In this document: positions 1-4,165 of the stretch, one piece after another
Layout: the number at the start of each line of letters is the position of its first letter
Position numbering within the stretch: the first letter of the stretch is position 1
Assembly: GCA_902772085.1 (NCBI GenBank)
Contig: CACXZL010000072.1
Location: 1 to 7,427 of the forward strand
Length of the DNA stretch: 7,427 nucleotides
From: an uncultured Coriobacteriaceae bacterium
Lineage (GTDB): Bacteria; Actinomycetota; Coriobacteriia; Coriobacteriales; Atopobiaceae
Direction of reading: 5' to 3'
Made by a program: the position numbers and the translations under genes
The notes under the pieces: model-generated
Told to the model about the DNA's origin: nothing
Databases searched by the model: none
The model's input: the letters and a program-made list of their open reading frames with translations, nothing else

Positions 1-13
1 GGGACGGTCCCCG
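1..13. repeat. GGGACGGTCCCC palindromic motif at the window edge
   Basis: The first bases form a near-palindrome, GGGAC-G-GTCCC plus one more C, immediately after the nudC stop on the minus strand. Motifs of the GGGACNGTCCC kind occur as arms of REP-like palindromes linked to RAYT/IS200-type transposases in various bacteria. Only the edge is visible, so it could equally be part of a nudC terminator or chance. Confidence 0.3.
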
Positions 14-15
14 AT

Positions 16-939
16 TCACATGCGGTGGGTGTCGCGCCAGAGGCACATCATCTCGTTTGTGAGGGAAAGGTCATCCGGTTGGCCTGCAATCTCATCAGGT
101 CCCGCCCAAACGGCTCTTCCCAGCTCCGACGAGTCACGATGAATGGTGGAGTCGCCGTCCACGTCACACCAGAACCCCATCAACACGTCGCCGGCAACGC
201 CCCATGGCTGCGACTTGTAGTAGCGCACGTTCTTCACTTCGAGACCGAGCTCCTCACGCACTTCTCGATGCACGCACTCCTCGACCGTCTCGCCTATCTC
301 CACAAATCCTGCCACCAAGGCATCAATGGCGTGGTAGCGCCCGGCCGCATAGCGCGTGAGCACGATCTTCTGCGCCACAGGGTCGCACACGCACGCGATG
401 ATCGCCGGGTTGAGCCGTGGAAACACGACGTTGCCGCATGCGGGACACGTCAGCGCACGCATGGCCCCATGATGCTCGAAGCGATGCCCACACGCTCCGC
501 AAAAGCGGTTCTTCGCATACCAGTCCGCAAGGTGTATCGCGGTATAGGCCGCATACATGAGCTCGCGTGGAACGCGATACTCCATCCGCAGCGCACGACT
601 ATGTATGTACTCAAAGCCCGCAGGTGGCTCGCCCATCTTGTCGCTCGCAAGCCAGCACGGCCTTCCATCCAAGGCAAACAAGAACGCCAACGAGCCCTCG
701 GCATTCCCCGCGCGCAAGGACGGCCCCTCACGCGCGTCGAGCCCCTCATCCACGTCGAGCCCCTCACGCGCGTCGAGCCCCTCATCCACGTCAAGTCGCG
801 GAAACTCAAGCGCATGCTCGCCCATCCGCCTTGCCGCGACTTCTTGGCCTCGCACATAAAACACCAAGTCGCCGGCGACGGGAACCGCCTCGGATTGGAA
901 CTCGTTTGCCAGGCGATGGGGATAGATGTCCTGAATCAT
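16..939 (-). CDS. nudC: NAD+/NADH diphosphatase, Nudix family with zinc ribbon
   Basis: Predicted to hydrolyse NAD(H) to NMN(H) and AMP; family members can also remove NAD caps from RNA. The 307-residue product has the NudC layout: a variable N-terminal domain (1 to about 140), a four-Cys zinc ribbon (C147, C150, C165, C168), then a Nudix domain with a complete Nudix box (G211, E217, R225-E226, E229-E230, G232). Just after it comes SQPW (243-246), the start of the NADH-pyrophosphatase signature; the following residues read GVAGDVLM rather than the PFPxSLM of E. coli NudC. Residues 49-72 are four 6-residue repeats (LDVDEG/LDAREG alternating) encoded by a DNA minisatellite in the poorly conserved N-terminal domain. 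The ATG at 939 follows AGGAGGG with a 5-nt gap, and that site overlaps the tsaC stop, so the two genes are probably translationally linked. The product is probably cytoplasmic. Identification is firm; preference for NADH over other dinucleotides is inferred. Confidence 0.93.
   Translation of the reverse strand: MIQDIYPHRLANEFQSEAVPVAGDLVFYVRGQEVAARRMGEHALEFPRLDVDEGLDAREGLDVDEGLDAREGPSLRAGNAEGSLAFLFALDGRPCWLASDKMGEPPAGFEYIHSRALRMEYRVPRELMYAAYTAIHLADWYAKNRFCGACGHRFEHHGAMRALTCPACGNVVFPRLNPAIIACVCDPVAQKIVLTRYAAGRYHAIDALVAGFVEIGETVEECVHREVREELGLEVKNVRYYKSQPWGVAGDVLMGFWCDVDGDSTIHRDSSELGRAVWAGPDEIAGQPDDLSLTNEMMCLWRDTHRM
724..795. repeat. In-frame 18-nt minisatellite inside nudC (4 copies)
   Basis: Four head-to-tail 18-nt units fill this stretch exactly. 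Plus-strand units alternate between cccctcacgcgcgtcgag and cccctcatccacgtcgag, the last copy differing by one base (tcaag for tcgag). It can be read as 18 nt x 4 or 36 nt x 2; copies one and three are identical, which points to recent duplication of a 36-nt pair. The unit is a multiple of three, so copy changes add or remove 6 or 12 residues of NudC without a frameshift. Confidence 0.95.
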
Positions 940-944
940 GCATG

Positions 945-951
945 CCCTCCT
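945..951 (-). promoter_or_regulatory. nudC ribosome binding site overlapping the tsaC stop codon
   Basis: The minus strand reads AGGAGGG here, five nucleotides before the nudC ATG at 939. Its first two bases are the last two of the tsaC TAG stop (950-952). A ribosome terminating on tsaC would be sitting on the nudC start signal, so coupled translation is likely. A second ATG at 943 lies closer to the site but is out of frame. Confidence 0.8.
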
Positions 952-1588
952 ACGACATCGTTGCCAACGAGCAGACGCGAGCCGCCGGGATGGCGCCCTC
1001 TCGATAGACGCGAGGCATCCCGTCTTCGGACCCCACGATCGTGCTGGCCACGGCTATGGGCGCAGGGCCAGCGTCCAGCGTGAGATCCGCCTCGGCAACG
1101 ATGCGTGCCTCGACGCCCGCGCCGCTGGTCGCCGCCTTCTCACCATGCGTGTTTGCGCTGGTGGTGGCCAAGGGCCCCACCTCGCGAGCCAGCGCTCGCA
1201 CGAGGTTGGAATCGGGCACGCGTAGGGCAATGGTCCCGTCTGCGGCTCGATACTCCGGTGGCACGGCGTCACTTGCCTCCACCACGAGCGTCAACGCTCC
1301 CGGCCAGAGTTCATGGGCCAACCGACCCATCCAGGCTGGCACATCATGACCATAGACCTGCAGGTCGGAAGGGTCCGACACCAGCCACGGCAGCGTCTGG
1401 GCGCGATTGCGATGCTTGATGGCAAAGATTCTTCCATGGCCAGGATTGCCCGAAGTCGCCACGCAACCTATGCCATAGACGGAGTCGGTAGGCATCACCA
1501 GCACGCCGCCCTCACGCAACACGCGGACGGCATGGTCCAGCACCTCTTGGCTGGGGGCTTGTTGGTCAACCTTTTGCGTAGCGCCCAT
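950..1588 (-). CDS. tsaC: L-threonylcarbamoyladenylate synthase (TsaC/YwlC type)
   Basis: Makes threonylcarbamoyl-AMP from threonine, bicarbonate and ATP, the first step of t6A37 formation in tRNAs that read ANN codons. The 212-residue product is essentially one YrdC domain: PTDSVYG (33-39), the Lys-x-Arg site K58-H-R60, WPGALTL (95-101), R123, TSAN (143-146), and an STIVG segment near 182-186 where the family often has STVVD. It lacks the long C-terminal domain of full-length Sua5, so it resembles short TsaC/YrdC or B. subtilis YwlC. Placement downstream of prfA and prmC matches the order known in Bacillus. An in-frame GTG at 1597 would add three residues, but the ATG at 1588 has AAAGGTGG five nucleotides upstream and is preferred. 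nudC follows after 10 nt, so the two form an operon. Family certain; TsaC versus YciO-like paralogue judged from the KxR and SAN motifs. Confidence 0.9.
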   Translation of the reverse strand: MGATQKVDQQAPSQEVLDHAVRVLREGGVLVMPTDSVYGIGCVATSGNPGHGRIFAIKHRNRAQTLPWLVSDPSDLQVYGHDVPAWMGRLAHELWPGALTLVVEASDAVPPEYRAADGTIALRVPDSNLVRALAREVGPLATTSANTHGEKAATSGAGVEARIVAEADLTLDAGPAPIAVASTIVGSEDGMPRVYREGAIPAARVCSLATMS

Positions 1589-1593
1589 AACGA

Positions 1594-1601
1594 CCACCTT
1601 T
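1594..1601 (-). promoter_or_regulatory. tsaC ribosome binding site
   Basis: The minus strand reads AAAGGTGG, five nucleotides before the ATG at 1588. The alternative GTG start at 1597 lies inside this site, which argues for the ATG. Confidence 0.6.
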
Positions 1602-1612
1602 CTCAGGCTGCT

Positions 1613-1618
1613 AGTATA
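1613..1618 (-). promoter_or_regulatory. Possible -10 element for tsaC-nudC
   Basis: The minus strand reads TATACT (five of six matches to TATAAT) about 25 nt before the tsaC ATG, a distance that would give a leader of about 18 nt. No good -35 hexamer lies 16-18 nt upstream (that stretch reads AACGCG), and there is no extended TG motif. A 5-bp inverted repeat, AGGCT (1605-1609) with AGCCT (1618-1622), straddles it. The 112-nt gap after prmC makes an internal promoter plausible, but support is weak. Confidence 0.25.
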
Positions 1619-1631
1619 GCCTACCCTGATT

Positions 1632-1667
1632 GCAGCGCGTTTGCCACCGGGGGTACCCGAGCGCTGC
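1632..1667. other. Inverted repeat in the prmC-tsaC gap
   Basis: GCAGCGC (1632-1638) is the exact reverse complement of GCGCTGC (1661-1667). Nested inside is CGGG/CCCG (1648-1651 with 1656-1659). The loop is asymmetric: nine extra bases on one side and one on the other. No T-run follows on either strand, so it is not a standard intrinsic terminator. It lies between the prmC stop and the possible tsaC -10 element, so it could be an mRNA-end structure or an operator. In GC-rich DNA a 7-bp repeat can also be chance. Confidence 0.3.
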
Positions 1668-1709
1668 CTGCCCCGAAAGACTCGTCAAGTGTACGGTGAA
1701 GGCCCCCGC

Positions 1710-2867
1710 CTATGCCTCTCGGATGGCAACAAGTACGCGAGGGCGATGCGTGAGATCCTCGCGCACCTCCACCTGCGCCCAGCCGGGCTGCTCGCGCACG
1801 AGCTGAGCCGCTGCATGCACGTTGTCCTCGAAGAGCTCCACGCAAAGCATACCCTCCGGCGCAAGCACCTGCGGCGCAACCGCAAGCAGCCGACGAAACA
1901 CGTCCAGGCCATCTGGCCCACCATCCAACGCGAGGCCAGGCTCGAAGCCTTGGACCTCCATCGGCAGCGTAGGCACCACCGCACTGGGAATATAGGGCGG
2001 GTTGGACACAAAGACCGAGAAGGTCCCCATGAGCTCATCGGGCACCCCGCTCACCAGATCGCCCTCACGTATACGCACGAAATCGCCAAGGTCGAGCGCG
2101 TCACGATTGCGCCTGGCCAACTTCACCGCCTGAGCAGAAAGGTCCGTTGCCCACACGCTCGTGCCAGGACGCTCGCCGGCGATGGAGAGCGCGATGCAGC
2201 CGGTGCCTGTGCCCACCTCGAGCACGCGAGGCCCGCTGGGATGCGGCTTGCGCGGCTCGGGCTCGTCGGCAGCCTCGTCCTCCAACTCGCCCATCTCGAC
2301 GAGCTCCTCGTCACCTGCGATCTTTTCGCCATGAATAAGGGCTTGTTCGCGCCTTATGTCGTCTGCGAACCTGCCGAGGTCGTGTTCGTGCGCATCGGGC
2401 ATCTTGAGCGCCTCGGGCGCATCAGACGGCCTCTCGGTCTCCTCCGTCGACTCCTCGGCCTCTTCGCGAGCCGCCGCACGTTGCTCGGCGTCGTCGTACA
2501 CGTCGCCACGCGCAATCGCCGCGTCCACGCCCTCCAGTGCGGCATCCACCAGTATCTCGGTCTCCGGACGCGGGATGAGCACGCCCTTCTCGCAGCGCAG
2601 CACGATGTGGCGAAACGGCATCTCCCCCGTCACGTACTGCAGGGGCTCCCCCGCGCCACGACGCCGCACGCCGTCGCGCATGAGGTCGAGCTCGGCCGCC
2701 TGCAGGGGCTTGTCGAAGTTCATGTAGAGCTCCACGCGCGAGAGACCCGTGGCGTTGCTGAGCAGCCACTCCGCCGAGAGCCGCGGGTGCTCGTCTCCCT
2801 TGCGTTCCAGATAGCCGCGCGTCCAGTCGAGGATGCGCCGAATCGTCCATATGTCGTTACCCGCCAT
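1710..2867 (-). CDS. prmC: Peptide chain release factor N5-glutamine methyltransferase, with acidic insert
   Basis: SAM-dependent enzyme that methylates the Gln of the GGQ motif of release factors, raising termination efficiency. It lies directly after its substrate gene prfA. Numbering from the start chosen here (385 residues): helical N-terminal domain (about 1-75), PRPETE (99-104), SAM-binding motif VLEVGTGTG (215-223), acidic DLS near 242 after the second strand, and the catalytic NPPY (289-292); the C-terminus has the usual DLTHRPRVLVA-type ending. PrmC is usually near 280 residues; the excess is an insert at about 118-212, rich in Glu/Asp, between PETE and the SAM motif, where the family normally has a short linker. 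An in-frame ATG at 2885 has no proper ribosome site, whereas the ATG at 2867 has GAGGGG six nucleotides upstream. The codon frame is continuous through the insert, with no sign of frameshift. Confidence 0.94.
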   Translation of the reverse strand: MAGNDIWTIRRILDWTRGYLERKGDEHPRLSAEWLLSNATGLSRVELYMNFDKPLQAAELDLMRDGVRRRGAGEPLQYVTGEMPFRHIVLRCEKGVLIPRPETEILVDAALEGVDAAIARGDVYDDAEQRAAAREEAEESTEETERPSDAPEALKMPDAHEHDLGRFADDIRREQALIHGEKIAGDEELVEMGELEDEAADEPEPRKPHPSGPRVLEVGTGTGCIALSIAGERPGTSVWATDLSAQAVKLARRNRDALDLGDFVRIREGDLVSGVPDELMGTFSVFVSNPPYIPSAVVPTLPMEVQGFEPGLALDGGPDGLDVFRRLLAVAPQVLAPEGMLCVELFEDNVHAAAQLVREQPGWAQVEVREDLTHRPRVLVAIREA

Positions 2868-2870
2868 GCG

Positions 2871-2880
2871 CTTCCCCTCT
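2871..2880 (-). promoter_or_regulatory. prmC ribosome binding site that decides the start
   Basis: The minus strand reads AGAGGGGAAG, placing GAGGGG six nucleotides before the ATG at 2867. It lies inside the reading frame that would begin at the upstream ATG (2885), so the longer start is probably wrong. Confidence 0.7.
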
Positions 2881-2895
2881 TGCATCCGCTCGAAA

Positions 2896-2924
2896 TGCCA
2901 AAAGGGGTCTCGCCCCTTTCGGCA
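2896..2924 (-). terminator. Hairpin between prfA and prmC (terminator-like, no U-tract)
   Basis: TGCC (2896-2899) pairs with GGCA (2921-2924), one A/C mismatch follows, then AAAGGGG (2901-2907) pairs with CCCCTTT (2913-2919) around the loop TCTCG. On the transcribed minus strand the core reads GAAAGGGG...CCCCTTTT followed by GGCATTTC, so there is no long U-tract. It fills the gap between the prfA stop (2931) and prmC and closely resembles the hairpin at 7207-7234. It may be a weak terminator or attenuator tuning prmC, or an mRNA processing/stability element. Confidence 0.5.
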
Positions 2925-2930
2925 CGACCA

Positions 2931-3998
2931 TTACACCGCCTGGGCGAGCTTCTCCGCACGCTCGGCAGCGGCGAGCGCGTCGATGACGCTCTGCAACGTG
3001 TCGCCAAGAAGCACGCCGTTGTAGGTGCCGTTGAAGCCGATGCGGTGGTCGGTCACGCGGTCTTGCGGCTGGTTGTAGGTGCGGATCTTCTCGGAACGGT
3101 TGCCATGGCCAATCTGCGAAAGACGCGTGGCGCCCTGCTCCGCCTGCTGCTTTTCGAGTTCCATCTCGTAGAGACGGGCGCGCAGCATCTGCATGCAGAC
3201 CTCGCGGTTTTGGATCTGCGAGCGCTGGTCCTGGGACTGCACCACCGTATTGGTCGGAAGGTGCGTGATGCGCACGGCCGAATAGGTCGTGTTTACGCCC
3301 TGGCCTCCGGGCCCGCTCGCGCAGTACGTGTCGATGCGCAGGTCCTCTGCGGCAATCTGGATGTCGATGTCTTCCGCCTCGGGCAGCACGACCACGGTTG
3401 CCGTCGACGTCTGGATGCGGCCCTGGCTCTCGGTCTTTGGCACGCGCTGCACGCGATGCACGCCGGACTCGTACTTCATCACGGAGTAGACCTTGTCGCC
3501 CGTGACCTTGAACTCGATGGTCTTGAAACCGCCCGCCTCGCTCGGGCTCGACGAGAAGACCTCGATCTTCCAGCCCTTGGACGCGGCAAAGCGCTCGTAC
3601 ATCTTGTACAGGTCGCCCGCAAAGATGGCCGCCTCGTCGCCACCGGCCGCGCCGCGGATCTCGACGATGGTGTCCTTCTCGTCGTTGGGGTCGCCGGGAA
3701 TGAGCATGATCTTGATCTCGGACTCCAGCTCGGGAAGCTTGGCCTCGTTCGCGGCGATGTCTTCCTGGAGCATCGCCTTCTCCTCCGGGTCGGACTCCTC
3801 GTGTAGCATCTCCTTGGCGACCTCTATGTCGTCGAGGGCGGTAAGATACTCGCGAGCCTTTGCCACGAGCTCGGCCTGACTCGCATGCTCCTTGGCGATG
3901 CGCGCATATTCCTTGGGGTCGCTCACCACGGCGGGATCGACCATCTTCTTTTCCAGCTCTTCATACGCTTGAATGAGCTTCTTTAGCTTGTCTCCCAT
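2931..3998 (-). CDS. prfA: Peptide chain release factor 1 (RF1)
   Basis: Recognises UAA and UAG in the ribosomal A site and triggers peptide release. The 355-residue product has normal RF1 length. Visible parts: helical domain 1 (about 1-100), the GAAGGDEA segment (117-124), the tripeptide anticodon PxT as PKT (187-189) inside HRVQRVP..TESQGR, and the catalytic GGQ (231-233) in CASGPGGQGVNTT. The end has the RF1-type SEKIRTYNQPQDRVTDHR (302-319). PxT rather than the SPF of RF2 marks it as RF1. Small departures from the usual motif are Tyr where NTTDSAVR normally has Asp, and Gly after GGQ where His is common. The start at 3998 has GAGGAG five nucleotides upstream. prmC follows after a short hairpin-filled gap, so its product can modify Gln233. 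Confidence 0.97.
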   Translation of the reverse strand: MGDKLKKLIQAYEELEKKMVDPAVVSDPKEYARIAKEHASQAELVAKAREYLTALDDIEVAKEMLHEESDPEEKAMLQEDIAANEAKLPELESEIKIMLIPGDPNDEKDTIVEIRGAAGGDEAAIFAGDLYKMYERFAASKGWKIEVFSSSPSEAGGFKTIEFKVTGDKVYSVMKYESGVHRVQRVPKTESQGRIQTSTATVVVLPEAEDIDIQIAAEDLRIDTYCASGPGGQGVNTTYSAVRITHLPTNTVVQSQDQRSQIQNREVCMQMLRARLYEMELEKQQAEQGATRLSQIGHGNRSEKIRTYNQPQDRVTDHRIGFNGTYNGVLLGDTLQSVIDALAAAERAEKLAQAV

Positions 3999-4003
3999 GT
4001 GTA

Positions 4004-4009
4004 CTCCTC
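4004..4009 (-). promoter_or_regulatory. prfA ribosome binding site
   Basis: The minus strand reads GAGGAG, five nucleotides before the prfA ATG at 3998, a near-ideal site. Upstream in the same gap I found no convincing sigma-70 promoter: TTGTTG at 4050-4055 has no good -10 at standard spacing. Confidence 0.75.
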
Positions 4010-4096
4010 AATACGAGATGTTTAGCCTTCCTAGGATACCTCACCAGCACAACAAGCGCATGGGAAATGAAAAGCCCTGCCAGATTGTCCACGTTT

Positions 4097-4129
4097 TTTG
4101 AAGGGCACTTGCACGCAAGGCCCTTCGAA
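4097..4129. other. Hairpin between the membrane-protein gene and prfA
   Basis: GAAGGGC (4100-4106) pairs with GCCCTTC (4120-4126). Inside, CTTG (4108-4111) pairs with CAAG (4116-4119) around CACG, leaving a single bulged A at 4107. Outer T/A pairs extend it by about three positions, one of them a T-G wobble. On the transcribed minus strand it lies about 40 nt after the stop of the membrane-protein gene but is followed by A residues, not U, so it does not fit an intrinsic terminator. Further down that strand AGGGC followed by TTTT (4070-4078) could pair instead with the GCCCT of this hairpin. Confidence 0.55.
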
Positions 4130-4165
4130 TGAGCCTGTCGCGCCCCCTTCAGAAACAGTCAGCGG

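Noticed and set aside
724..795. Short CRISPR-like array
   Set aside because: The units are contiguous with no unique spacers, and the array is an in-frame part of nudC.
25..1083. A 352-codon plus-strand open frame across nudC and the end of tsaC
   Set aside because: It crosses two confirmed minus-strand genes, and its own repeat segment is just the antisense reading of the nudC minisatellite.
1598..1709. A standard intrinsic terminator after prmC
   Set aside because: The inverted repeat in this gap has an asymmetric loop and no T-run on either strand, so I listed it only as an unexplained repeat.
2868..2885. Upstream ATG of prmC adding six residues
   Set aside because: No ribosome binding site at a proper distance, while a strong one precedes the ATG at 2867 and lies inside this extension.
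3432..3440. RF1 anticodon motif PKT instead of PAT
   Set aside because: The middle residue of PxT varies among RF1 proteins, so PKT does not by itself suggest altered stop-codon recognition.
1641..3806. A 721-codon open frame on the plus strand, antisense to prmC and prfA
   Set aside because: It runs opposite two genes with unmistakable catalytic motifs. Its translation is rich in Arg, His, Leu and Ala with no recognisable domain. Long antisense frames are expected in GC-rich coding DNA.
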